Origin: Persicaria tinctoria
Lineage: Eukaryota; Streptophyta; Magnoliopsida; Caryophyllales; Polygonaceae
Length of the DNA stretch: 64,000 bases
Direction: 5' to 3'
Assembly: GCA_037127255.1 (NCBI GenBank)
Contig: JBANSL010000014.1
Location: 68,741,646-68,805,645, forward strand
The number at the start of each line of letters is the position of its first letter. Position 1 is the stretch's first letter. Below the pieces are notes generated by a model that saw only the letters and a program-made list of their open reading frames with translations, was not told the DNA's origin and searched no databases. Both the position numbers and the translations under genes were made by a program. Shown here one piece after another: positions 45,101 to 55,262 of the stretch.

Positions 45101-46649
45101 TCTTTCTGTCGAGACCCGAGTACCACAACTTCCATCCATCGATCAGACGAGCCTTGCTACCCACCCATTTAGTCTCCTGAAGACAAGCAATGTCGACCTT
45201 CCTGTTCTTCAGAATCTTGACAAGTTCAATCGACTTACCCGTAAGGGATCCAATATTCCAGGAGCCAAACCGGACGGAGGACACCCCCTGAGCTGGGCGA
45301 GGACAAGAGACCACCGGACGAGGCATTCTGCCAAGGTGCAAAACCCCGAAAGCGAAACCACAACAGAGAGCTAAAAGAACACAGAGATAAGGATCTAACA
45401 ACCAACTGAATCTAATGTCACGGCAACCAAGAGTATAAGCACCCGGAGTAAGGCAATGCTACCGGACTACCGAGACCAACCACGTAACCTAAGAAGTACC
45501 AACTAGTAGATAGAAAACACAATATGATATAAACACGCCCAAAACAAAGGAATGAATACTCTTAATGAATGTAAAACACCTGAATGCTAATAGAAAGGAA
45601 TCAAACAAATCGATGCACTAACCACGAATCTCAAAATAGTAAATCACATGCCACAAATGGATCAATCTATCAATCAAAGCAATAAATCACAACAATGAGT
45701 CAAACGAAAGAATCAAATGGAAGTGAAGAACTAAAATCGACAAAGGCAAGCAATCCACCCGGGAGCAAAGGGCAAAACTATAAAACAAGTAATATAAATA
45801 GCCAACGTAGCGGGTCGAAAATGCAAACCGCTTAAACTACACGAAAAAAGGTAAGGATCGATGATACCGCGCCCCGATCACGGGGCCGACGTGGCTAACC
45901 CTCCACACGCACTGGGTCCCCAAATTGTGATTGCTCGTCGAGCTCAACAAGCCGCCACTGCGAGTCGGGGACAGAGCAAAGCTTAGGGGCTGGGGTCGGG
46001 AAAAGGCTACCACCGGAGAAGGGGTAGGGGTCGGGGAGAGTAGATCGGGATTGGGTCTAGGTCCTATGGCTTAGGCTTGGGCTCGGTCGCTAAATGTTGG
46101 GGATTGGGCTACCAATGAGGGGAGGAAAGGTATTTGAGGGGTTAAGGCGGGTTAAGGTTCAAGGGATGGGGACGATTAGGGTTAGGGCTAGGTAGGAGGA
46201 GAAGGAGGGGGAGTAGATCTGGAACCGGTAGATAGGGCGCGGGCCACGTCGCCGGCAAGGAGAGGGGTGGTCGGGTGAGGGAGGAAGGGTAGTGCGGTGT
46301 TGGGTTGGGACAGGCTGCGGGGTGGAGGAGAGAGAGGGAAAGGAATAGGGAGAGGGGGAGGGAAGGGAGAGTGAGAGGAGAAGAGAACCTGGAGGGAGGG
46401 TGCGCGGACGGGGTGGAGCCGGGCGGCGGGCTGCGGGAGGTGGCCGGCGGGTGTAGCCGGAGGCGGTGGCCTGAGCGTTCTACTCGAGAGAGAGAAGAGA
46501 GAGAGGAGAGAGGAGAGAGATATCCAAGGCACAATGCAGCAAACAATGTCAATTGATCAAAATATATTCCAGGAACTAAAGCAAACTATGGGTACTTAAT
46601 TCATGTCAATTAAACCTGCAAGTAGAGCACAACAAATATTTTGAGGGAA
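42175..46649 (-). mobile_element. Full-length RTE-clade LINE
   Basis: Exact 11-bp repeats AACGTTACTAA flank it (42164-42174, 46650-46660). On the minus strand a 1.3-kb CT-rich and GC-rich 5' leader precedes one long open frame. A short 3' UTR follows with the phrase CCTGACCCCCCAGACCCTGC, ending in (GTT)n instead of poly(A), as is typical of plant RTE elements. With its reading frame unbroken, it is the best candidate in the window for a recently active transposon. Confidence 0.88.
42420..45326 (-). CDS. RTE endonuclease/reverse transcriptase, 968 aa, uninterrupted
   Basis: The start is taken as the ATG at 45326 (MPRPVVSC); the frame is open further upstream but without an ATG. Residues of about 20-240 are an apurinic-type endonuclease: WNIGSLTGKSIEL, CLQETKW with the Glu, VIGGDFNAHIG, SQIDYFLVRR and STPHHLLVLDL. 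About 440-760 is the reverse transcriptase: YRGIKLLSHTMKLWERVV, QFGFVPGRSTVEAI, AFIDIEKAYDKVSR with the first Asp, GLHQGSALSPFLF and CMLFADDIVLVD with the catalytic pair. The C-terminus carries WMCGHTRLDRIRNEDI and RRRPGSAPVRRC, as in other plant RTE proteins. No stop or frameshift is present. It would nick target DNA and reverse-transcribe its own RNA there. Whether it is expressed cannot be told. Confidence 0.93.
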   Translation of the reverse strand: MPRPVVSCPRPAQGVSSVRFGSWNIGSLTGKSIELVKILKNRKVDIACLQETKWVGSKARLIDGWKLWYSGLDRKKNGVGILVGGCWKDRVVRVVRVNDRLMAITLVMEDSFLHVISAYAPQVGRGAEEKRKFWEALDALVGTIPTSEQYVIGGDFNAHIGKDNDRFEEAHGGFGFGERNVGGVALLEFSIAFGSVICNSWFRKRDEHLITFTSLVGSSQIDYFLVRREDRRHCKDCKVIPFGGISTPHHLLVLDLEVRGHIRKRTGNFPSKIRWWRLNDSSGRLLKEKVWQAAEQTRIGDQLGNADAMWSSLAGCIRSVGREVLGVSRGGLGPSRGEAWWNEEVKAKVRAKQVAFQRWLHRGIGEDGVELRFMYNVAKGEAKRAVAKAKDKYFESMYKALDEKGGDRVLYRLARHRERMSRDIDSVRCVKDESGLVLVDDQQIKRRWQRYFSDLLNEEFVSSDWSSGPSERIEYGFHRRISIEEVKEAVCRMKNGRASGPDDIPGDVWKWLGAKGLVWLTSLFNTILRSAKMPAEWRLSKLVPVYKNKGDVQCCSNYRGIKLLSHTMKLWERVVGVRLQRLVSVSENQFGFVPGRSTVEAIHLLRRLIEMHRDRKKNLHMAFIDIEKAYDKVSRGLLWSCLVEKGVPGSYIRVIRDMYEGSLTSVRTPCGDSEYFEVRVGLHQGSALSPFLFTLVLDTLSAPLQEEVPWCMLFADDIVLVDNSRSGLDRRLENWREVLESKGFRMSRSKSEYVQFRFGADRDPGASVSLGDVIVPRKEYFKYLGSYVQSDGGVDRDIEHRVQAGWLRWRRASGVLCDKKVPTKLKGKFYKVAVRPTLLYGSECWPVTKAQEQKLAVAEIRMLRWMCGHTRLDRIRNEDIRSKVGVASIVDKLRESRLRWFGHVRRRPGSAPVRRCESLEFGAICRGRGRPKKSWMEVIRQDLNLLNLSEELTLDRDRWRRAIRASDV

Positions 46650-47174
46650 AACGTTACTAATTCATCCAGAGAAAAAGAGGGGATAGGAGGGGTGTGGCTG
46701 GCGGTGTGAAGCCTTAGACGAAGGCGGCGAAACCTGCAGCCAAAAAATATTTCACACAAATTCATTTTTCCTAGCATCAAAAACATGTTGTTGATCAGAT
46801 TAGACATGTCAGAAAAGCAAATCTTGCTTCGGAAATCAACTGTCGGATAGACAAAACCCAAAGTAACCTACAAGCAAACCTTAATCATTTCATCAACCCC
46901 AAACTAAGGTATAGGCAAACCTTAGTCATTTCATCGAGCACCTTGAGTGTGTCATAAAATTTGATCATTAGATTCTAAATTTCACCAGTTTGTAATCGTC
47001 AAACCTTAAACATAAATCAATACACCCTAACTACAGAAAAAAATGGACAACTTACATTCGATTTGCACAACCGGAGTCACCTTGATGGCTCAATATCTAA
47101 AGCGTGGATAGGAGAGAACCCATATTTGCTAATATCCACTCTTGTTATTTTCATAACTCCTTGCATATAGTGCT

Positions 47175-47345
47175 TGAGGTGTTCTATTCTTTCAGTTGTT
47201 ATGTTATATTTAGGTTCCCACATCTAATATATTTTCTGCATATGGACTATAATGGGCTTTGGTTCTATTCAAACCAATAAACCTCAGTAAGGGTCATGAC
47301 CCTGAAAAATTCCAAACTTTTGATACAAGAAAGCATGAGATTAAT
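47175..47345. repeat. Direct duplication, copy A
   Basis: From TGAGGTG through TTCCCACATCTAATATAT and CATGACCCTGAAAAATTCC to GAGATTAAT, it matches copy B (47454-48074) closely once the hAT insertion in B is removed. Source unknown. Confidence 0.8.
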
Positions 47346-47453
47346 CAGCTACCTGCTTTGTCTCCTATGCTGGTGTCATCTTCCGTTTTTTCGTTCCATC
47401 CAAATTTAGTTAGACATAGCCATTGGTTATTTTGTACCAATAAATGGCATGTC

Positions 47454-48074
47454 TGAGGTGCTCTATTGTTTAAGTTGTTATGTTATATTTTTAGGTTCCC
47501 ACATCTAATATATCATCTGCATATGGACTAATGGGCTTTGGTTCTGTTCAAACCGATAAACCTCAGCAAGGGGCATGACTAGACCTGTCAAACGGGTCAT
47601 TCGGGTCGGGTTCGGGTCCGGTCACTTCGGGTTTCGGGTAAAACGGGTCTCGGGTAAAACGGGTTTCGGGTTTTTCGGGTTGACTCGAACTCGGGTTTGA
47701 TCGGGGTTCGGGTCGGGTTCGGGTCGATTTCGAGTTTGTCAATTTTTTCTTTTTTAAATTAAAAAAGTCATTATTTGATAATTTTGTGATAAATTTTAAT
47801 TATATATATAAAAATTAATTATATATAATTATAAGTCAACCGGGTCAAAATTACCGGGTCAATCGGGTCACCGGGTCGAAACCTAAATTACCCGGAAAAT
47901 TTCGGGTTTTTCGGGTTCGGGTCGAAAAAAAATTTCGGGTCAAAATTTTCGGGTTCGGGTCGGAAATTTTTCGGGTCGGCCGGGTCGGGTCACCGGGTCG
48001 GGTTGTGTTTTGACAGGTCTAGGCATGACCCTGTAAAATTCCAAACTTTTGATACAAGAAAGCATGAGATTAAT
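47454..48074. repeat. Direct duplication, copy B (split by hAT MITE)
   Basis: Same sequence as 47175-47345, interrupted at its GGCATGAC by the element at 47580-48021. The empty-site form survives in copy A as GTCATGAC. Confidence 0.8.
47580..48021. mobile_element. hAT MITE, CGGGT-rich
   Basis: Ends TAGACCTGTCAAACGGG and (complement) TAGACCTGTCAAAACAC lie between exact 8-bp duplications GGCATGAC (47572-47579, 48022-48029). The arms consist of reiterated TCGGGTTCGGGT motifs around an AT-rich centre. No transposase. Confidence 0.93.
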
Positions 48075-48790
48075 TTGTCATAAATCAAGTTAGGTTGATA
48101 GGTTTAAAATATTTAAAAAATACAAATTAACTTATCTCGAGGATTCCCATAAATTGTTTAATTAATTTTTTTTTTAAATATATCTTTATAGCGAGAAAGT
48201 AAACGAAAGAGCAATCCAATTGCAATAAGTTGAGGTGGGTGGGGGGATTAGAACTAACAAAAACCACTAAACCTAGGTCGAAATTGGAACTAACAAAAAC
48301 CCCCAAACTCGGCCGAAACTTAATTGATTATGAATATGAAGGACAAGAGGATTACCTGGTTAATTGATTATGTATATGAAGCAAAAGAGCAACCTAGTTG
48401 TAATCAGGAGACAGAGATGCAGTCAAAACACAGAAGCTGATGGAGGAAGAGAAACAGAAACACCAAGTTGAACAGATAATAAGTGAAGAAGAAGACGGGC
48501 AGAAGATGAAAACAAGATGTCAATTTTACTGGTAGATCTATTTTGTGAATTAACATTAATAGAAGTGAGATTTTTGTTTAAAAAAAGTGCATTCATGCAA
48601 CATAAATTCTAATGAAGTAAAAATTCAAGTAAATAGCAACTCAAATATCAAAAGTAAGATAACAAAGCAATAGACATATATGATCAATACCAAATTTAAG
48701 AATGAATTAGGAACAACTAAAGTGTGTGGCTGCCTGTAGAATTGAACCATTTGAATACACAAAGTGAAATGTGTATTATATTATTAGTCA
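48075..48790. other. Helitron interior, nothing recognised
   Basis: AT-rich sequence between the duplication and the phospholipase D fragment. No exon I can identify. Confidence 0.4.
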
Positions 48791-48794
48791 TATT

Positions 48795-48985
48795 TTAGCA
48801 AGGTGCCTCCTTCAGTCCCGTATTGACGAAGTACTTAATGTGGGAAATTTTGGCATCCCAAACCAACAACAGGACTCTCACTCCCTCCTCTGACTTATAC
48901 TTGAGCAGCTCTCCAAGAGTCAAATCTCTACCCCTTGCCATCGGGCGCGTCGGTTCCCTCACAAGCAAAATCTCAAGCAAGTCGC
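48795..48985 (-). pseudogene. Captured exon fragment of phospholipase D
   Basis: The minus strand reads [15 protein letters not shown], then [19 protein letters not shown] and VWDAKISH. This matches the conserved segment of plant C2-type phospholipase D preceding the first HKD motif. The Asp-Asp of the usual VWDDKTSH is changed to DA. The HKD motifs are absent, so it is an inactive fragment. Confidence 0.85.
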
Positions 48986-49550
48986 ATGTTGTTCACTTGT
49001 TTTATGTATACATATACAAATTGATGTAAATATGGTTGCACAAAAGTGAAGGTATAATCCCATTTAGACATTTCATCAAACAGGTTGTGTGCAATGCGAA
49101 ATGTTCATTGGTGGATACCCAACTAATGATGCGGATTATTTTTGCTATGATTAATGAGAAATAGACTTACTTGGAGATCTTTAAATTAATAGTAGCAACT
49201 TCAATTCCATAACCACGTGACTCTTGGGAGTAACATAGACGAATTTAGTTTTCGAACTCAATTTAAACCAAATGCACAAGAGCAGAAGAGAACAATCAAG
49301 AACATCAACTTATGGAAAAAATGAAGTAGTCAGAATGCCTAATTCCAATTCAGAGTTAATACAGACAAAGGCTGAATTTGAAGGCATAAATCATCAAATC
49401 AACCAAATAAAACTTCCAATTCGGAGTTAAAATTTGGAAAAACGAAAGAGAAGGAGAGGACGAGAATCTGAAATTTGTAGGAAAAATTACCTAAAACAAA
49501 TTTGGGGTTTCTGGAAAAAAATCTAGAATAACAGGAGCAAACAAACAAAC

Positions 49551-49842
49551 CTGGTAGTGGCCCGAAAACAGAGAGAAATTTCATCTTCTTCGACAGTGAA
49601 GTCGGCGAACAGAAGAATAAGGCGGTCTGTATGCGACGATCGAGATCGAGATCGAAAGAAGAAGGATTGAAGTAGGCGATGATGGAGAGGAAGAGGAAAG
49701 AGGAAGGCGGTCTGTAGTGGCGGCGAAGGCGGCAGAGAGCAGAGCCTCCAGCGAGAGGTGATCTCCGAAGTCCGAATGAGGAGAGGGGTAACGAGTCACC
49801 TTTGGGAATTAGGTGAAAAGACCGAGATGGGCACCAAAACAA
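49551..49842 (-). pseudogene. First-exon-like captured fragment, identity unknown
   Basis: A CT-rich, leader-like stretch with CGATCTCGATC repeats precedes ATG at 49584, then 11 codons (MKFLSVFGPLP) to a good donor CAG|GTTTG. This looks like a captured 5' UTR plus start exon. I do not recognise the gene. Confidence 0.4.
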
Positions 49843-50086
49843 AAAAATAAATATTTTTAAATGGAAACTTTGAAGGGTAATTTAGCAAATATAGATAGTA
49901 ATCAATCTGGGCCAGACAAAATTTGATCAAAACGCAGTTGAAGGGCCCATATTTGCCCAGAGATTCTAATAAAAACTTGCAGCAGTTGCTGCTCATAGAT
50001 ACAAAGACAGCCGTAGATATCGGCTAAGATGGACGGCAGATTTAGCATCTGAGCCACTTCTCCCCCCACCTTTATAGTAATGGAGA

Positions 50087-51073
50087 TATATATTTAATAC
50101 TATATTAATATATACTTGTTTACAACCAAATTTGTATAAAATATTTTTTTAATTTATAAATTAATTGCAAAGAGATGCCATATATATCTGAAAATAATTT
50201 AGTAAGGTAAAGTAGTAATAAAACTCAAATACACCAATAAATATAATTTGAAATACATATATAATTTTTTTTTTGATCGTTACATATATAATTATTGTCA
50301 TTAGGATAAAACTAAAAAAGAAAATATAAGTTGTCATATAATTGAAAAACTGAAAAGTTACTTACATCAAAATAAAAACGATAATAATATAGAACGAAAT
50401 TAAAAGAACATAAATTAAAAACTAACGCTGCACTCCTTGTCTCCACAACAACATCAATTCTTCAATCAACGGCTGTAAGAAAATATCAATCAACTTCTTT
50501 GGATTATTTGGGCCAGGTACAATCGCTGATAAGAACATGTATGGGGTTTTCAAGCACATTGAGGGTGGAAGATTGTAAGGGGTTATGATGATTAAAACTG
50601 AAAAGTTACTTACATCAAAATAAAAACGACAATATTATAGAACAAAATTAAAAGAACATAAATTAAAAACTAATGCTCAAAATAAAAACGTTGATATATA
50701 ATGCATAATAATGGAATAAGATTAAAAGAACATGAAAAACTAACATGTTGTTTGAATTGAATGGAGAGATTTGATGAATAAATCTTTTTAATGTGTGAAG
50801 GTTATCTACAATTAGAATAAAAGAAAATAAATTTTAAACTTTAATTCAGATTTCATTCCTCAATCCAAAGGCAAACTACCAAAAAAGAGGTGACAAAAAA
50901 AAAGGTCTAAACAAATATATTTAAAATAGGAAAGAAGTATATTTAAAATTGAAAACGGATATTTTAAAATTTTAACAATAATATTGACCAATAAGAAAAT
51001 ACCATTTGAATAAAAAATTCAACTTTAATTGTGGACGTGACACGTCAGCAAAATGCTAGCAGAATTAGTAATA
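50087..51073. other. AT-rich spacer with direct repeats
   Basis: The phrase GAAAAGTTACTTACATC plus its following 70 bp occurs at about 50350-50436 and 50599-50680, with a third partial copy after 50682. Between them is a short GC-richer segment (about 50500-50580) of unknown origin. No gene. Confidence 0.5.
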
Positions 51074-51745
51074 CTAGTACAATTCCCGCGCCATGGTGCG
51101 GTTTTTTAAACTAAAATCTTGATAATATAAAAAATAATATTATAAAATATTAATAAAAGTTAAGATAAAAATCATTAAAATATTTGCCATAAATGTATCT
51201 TATAAATATCTCAAAAAATTATTTTAAGAAAACATCATGTAAGAGTATAATACATAAATATAGATATTTAAATCACTTAGTAAAAATAATAATATCATTG
51301 TAACTTTTTTAAAATGTGATGTGGTATAACAGTTATCTAAAATGATACTCCGTATTGGTTATGCCATATCATCATAAAAGCGATTTTTTTTCTCGAAATA
51401 TTCACGATTTAAAAAATAATTACAAAAATGGGCATCGATTGAAACAATTTGTCAAAATATTCACGAATATATATAGTAAATGTCATAAAAATTAAAAAAT
51501 ATATAATTGGTTTGAAAAGATAAAAAGAAGGAGAAAATAATAATTAAAGGAAATAAATTTGAGTTAAGCCCAGTAGCTATATTAAATTAAATTTAATATT
51601 TTGAATTAAGCCCAATTGTTAATAGAAAAAAGAGAAAAAGGAGAAATAAAAAAAATGAAGGAAAAATAATAATTGGTCAATATTTCTAAAACTACTCTAA
51701 GGTTGACACATAAGCAAAGTGTTCTGAATTAAAGTTATATATAGA
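51074..51745 (-). mobile_element. Non-autonomous Helitron, 672 bp
   Basis: On the minus strand it starts A|TCTATATATAAC at 51745 and ends CTAG|T at 51074. The palindromic CGCACCATGGCGCG lies before GGAATTGTACTAG. Both ends resemble those of the element at 21599-22927, and GAATTAAGCCCA occurs inside both, so the two are one family. Confidence 0.78.
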
Positions 51746-51773
51746 TTAATAGATAGATAGATAGATATGTTAT

Positions 51774-53300
51774 GAGCGTATTTTGGCTACCGGAAAGCAT
51801 GATTGATGAGATTTATATTGTCCTAAACCGGTTTTGGTGGAGGCCTTCAGAGTAGTCTTAGAGGATCCATTGGTGTCGATGGGAAACCTTATTTGCTCCA
51901 ACACAGATTGGGGGCATGGGATTCATGGATTTACGGGTGTTTAATGATGCTCAGTTAGCGAAACAAGGATGGCGGTATTACCGTAGGGGGACTTCCTCGA
52001 ATTCGGCTTGTGTGATACTCCTAGTTTCTCTTGGCGAAACATTTTTTTTTTTGTTTGGGGGGGGGGGGGGGGGGAGGACTAAGATGGCGGTCAGATCGGG
52101 TGAGAGCATCGATGTTTGGGGCTGTAGTTGGTTGGCGTGAGAGGGTAGGTCAGTACCTCGAACGCTTCTGCAATATCTCAGCAAGGAATCACTAATCGAC
52201 GTCGACAATGGATTATGGCATCGGGATGTCCTGTAGGAAAACTTCATTGAAGCTGATGTAAAGAGTATGATAAATTCCAGCGGGCCATATAACCGTACGT
52301 GGGGGGTCCACACGTCAGAACTCATATGCGCATCCGAGCCGAGCATATAAGACCAGCGGGGTTCCATCCTAAAACCAATTGGCTATAGGAGAAGTGACCC
52401 ACTGACTTATATACAAGGCTCGAGATTCCGTGTTTTTCGATGTGGGACAATCATTCCACACATCACAATACCCCCCCTCAAGTGCAACTTCTTGGCCTCG
52501 CAATATATGTCAGTTGCACTTGACGTCTTGAGCCTTAAGGCCGGCTAGCCTAGTAGATAGATCGACCAGGGTCCCGGACCGCACCGCCCTGATACCATAA
52601 TAAATTTGGCGGGCCATATAACCATGGGGGGTCCACACGTCAGAACGCATATGCGCACCCGAGCCGAGCACATAAGACCAGCGGGGTTCCATCCTAAAAT
52701 CAATTGGCTATAGGAGGAGTGACCCACTGACTTATATACAAGGTTCGGGATTCCGTGTTTTTCGACGTGGGAAAATCATCCACACATCACAACAGAGTAT
52801 TCTCTCGATCCCGCTGAGCACTCGAGCACCTCCAGACACAGGTGTCTGGTGCCCAAACAGAGACGGGGTTTTCATGTTGAAATCAACATATTGGTTGGGC
52901 TGTTGTGGGCATATGTAAGGATGATTTTCAGCGACTGAATGAAGAGGTGGATCAGGTTTGGGGGTGGCTGTGGAAATTGAGAGTTTCTATGAAGGTTCAT
53001 CTTTGCTTGGCGTGCTCTATCCGGGGCACTTGCGGTCGAGACCAGCCTTGTGAGCCGGCACGTGGTGGAATCTGCAGTCTGCATGGGTTGTGGACTGAAG
53101 GACGAAACAATGCCCCACGTCGTGTTGGGATGTCCTCTGGCTGATCTAGCTTAGGAGGGATCATCATTAGGAGCCCGCATTAGATCCAAGGGTTGGTGGG
53201 TCTCCTAGAGTTCTTCACTAACGCCTAGATTGCGTGGACGACGAGCATCTCATATAATAATAATATACGTGCCACATTTCCTCAAAAAATCTAAAATACA
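51774..53300 (+). mobile_element. L1-type LINE relic (RT C-terminus to zinc-binding domain)
   Basis: The plus strand encodes VFWLPESMIDEIY, then IGGMGFMDLRVFNDAQLAKQ, RSGESIDVWG and, after the TRIM, LWKLRVSMKVHL with MGCGLKDETMPHVVLGCP. These are the polymerase C-terminus and zf-RVT domain of an L1, with many stops and frame changes. A run of G (about 52058-52074) has expanded inside it. The right end is approximate. Confidence 0.78.
52267..52792 (-). mobile_element. TRIM (terminal-repeat retrotransposon in miniature)
   Basis: Two LTRs of about 196-202 bp (52267-52468, 52597-52792) enclose only 128 bp. On the minus strand the primer site is GGTATCAGGGCGG just after the 5' LTR, and the polypurine tract CTTGAGGGGGGG abuts the 3' LTR. 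LTRs contain the common TRIM phrase GTCCCACATCGAAAAACACGG. AGAGT flanks both sides within the LINE frame. No coding capacity, so it depends on another element. Confidence 0.88.
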
Positions 53301-53421
53301 AATAGATATGAAAATGAGAAGAGATTCGTATACTTTAATTTGTACACTTTATGTCCATAATTGTATGTTATATGTTCTTCATATTTTAATATACCTATAG
53401 GTATATAGGTAAATATTAATA

Positions 53422-53426
<5 letters not shown>

Positions 53427-53463
<37 letters not shown>
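53427..53463. repeat. (TA)n microsatellite
   Basis: About 17 TA units after a short GT run. Confidence 0.9.
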
Positions 53464-53466
<3 letters not shown>

Positions 53467-53702
53467 TTTAAAGATTAAAATAACTCAAGAAATTAAAATT
53501 AAAAGAGCTATGAACAAGGTTCTAAAAGACGTTCGACGGATGTTTGACGGTGGGGTCCTATCAAGCGCTAAGGCATTTTGACAATCTTATTGGTGGATTC
53601 TTGGTGAATATAACGATTTTGGGTATTTTTTTATATTCAACTTTTAAACATATTTAAACGACATATAAAGTAGACAAGTAGTAAACTATGTATGTCCTTG
53701 TT

Positions 53703-55262
53703 CCAGGAAGGTTAATCACATACAACGTCCTTGCGGCTTTCGAGATCTTCCACTTCATGAAGAAGAAGAGCAGGGGAAGGAAGGAATATGTGGCTATGAA
53801 GTTGGACATGGCAAAAGCATATGACTGGGTCGAGTGGAACTTCCTAAGGGGATGTATGCAGCGGCTCGGGTTCGCAGACGATTGGGTCCGGCTTGTGATG
53901 AGGTGTGTTGCTTCAGTCTCATTCTCTGTTTTGATTGATGGAATGCCATCTACCATTTTCAGACCAGAGAGAGGATTGAGGCAAGGCGATCCGCTTTCCC
54001 CATATTTATTCCTTATGTGCGCGGAAGGGCTATCAGGGATGCTACGGAGGAGCGAGGAGAATGGTCGTTTAGATGGGATAGCGATAGCAAGGGGGGCTCC
54101 AAGAATTTCTCACCTATTTTTTTGCCGATGATAGTGTTCTATTTGCGAGAGCGACTTGTCAACAGGGTAGTGAAATTGCAAACATTCTCCGAGAATACGG
54201 AGCAGCGTCGGGACAACAAGTGAATCTGGCAAAGTCAGAAATGTCGTTTAGCACAAATGTGGGTGAGAACATCCGAAGAGCAGTGCAACAGGTGGTGCAG
54301 ATTTCGGAGGTAGATAAACATGCTAAATACTTGGGCCTCCCAACTATGCTGGGTCGCTCGAAGAAAGTGATTTTTGGGCAACTAAAGGAACGCATCTCGA
54401 AGAGAATCAAGGATTGGAAAGAGAAAGTGTTGTCTAGAGGGGGTAAGGAGGTGTTAATCAAGTCGGTGGCGCATGCAATACCAACTTATACAATGTCATG
54501 CTTCAAGCTTCCGATGGGTCTATGTAAGGACATAGAGCAGATGTTGTGCAGGTTCTGGTGGGGTGATGGCTCTGATAAACGGAAGATTCACTGGATGAAG
54601 TGGGAGAGATTATGCATCTCGAAAGATAAGGGTGGGATGGGCTTCCGCAACATGGAAACCTTCAACAGAGCATTGTTGGCATGAAAAGGTTCGCGGGTAC
54701 TTCAAGAACCGGAGTCATTGCTAGCACGGATGTTGAAGGCTCGATATTAGCCTCGAACGTCCTTTATGTAGGCCCATGTGGGATTCCAACCTTCGTACGC
54801 CTGGAGGAGTCTTCTGGATGGCCGAGATGCATTGGCTCAAGGGCTGCGTTGGCATGTTGGCAACGGTGAGAGCATCTATGTGGTCGACGACCCATGGATT
54901 CCGAGACCGAGCACTTTCAAATCAATTGCTAATCCCGGAAGTGTTGGCACCGACTTGAGGGTAGCGGAACTTACAGATTGGGAGACCGTAACTTGGAAAG
55001 AGGAAGTAGTGAATGAAATTTTGCTGCCGATGGATGCAGAGTTAGTGATGAAGATGAGGATCACAGATCACGATGTCCAAGATGAGATGATATGGCATTA
55101 TACCAAGGATGACATCTTTACGGTAAGATCGTGCTATCATATGCTGATGGAGATGAAAATAGCTGCAGATGGGGCATCGACGTCGGACTCCTCTCGGTCG
55201 AAGCATTTATGGAAAAAAGTGTGGCAGATGCAGGCGGCTCCGAGGGTGCGAAACTTCCTTTA
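53703..55262 (+). pseudogene. LINE reverse transcriptase (frameshifted)
   Basis: Reads AMKLDMAKAYDWVEWNFL with the first Asp, then RGLRQGDPLSPYLFLMCAEG and RISHLFF. An extra T in a run of seven (54117-54123) then shifts the frame exactly before the catalytic FADDSVLFARA. The new frame continues through NLAKSEMSFS, KYLGLPTMLGRSKK, RFWWGDGSDKRKIHWMKWE and GGMGFRNM. A further frame change follows near 54682, and a stop at 55261-55263. Confidence 0.88.

Larger units (their letters stand above)
40233..50086 (-). mobile_element. Probable 9.9-kb gene-capturing Helitron
   Basis: Minus-strand 3' end: hairpin GGCGTGC-AGA-GCACGCC, then CCACGTACCTAG and T, at 40233. The proposed 5' end is A|TCTCCATTACTATAAAGG at 50086. 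All recognisable host-gene pieces inside lie on the minus strand, the Helitron sense: a first-exon-like piece (49551-49842), a phospholipase D exon (48795-48985), an exon-like block (41892-41966) and a ubiquitin-activating E1 exon (40260-40358). An RTE element (42175-46649) and a hAT MITE (47580-48021) inserted later. The 3' end is well supported; pairing with this 5' end is inference. Confidence 0.6.

Noticed and set aside
46142..46556. Pro/Ser-rich minus-strand frames near the RTE 5' end
   Set aside because: CT- and GC-rich 5' leader of the RTE element; low-complexity composition and no conserved motif.
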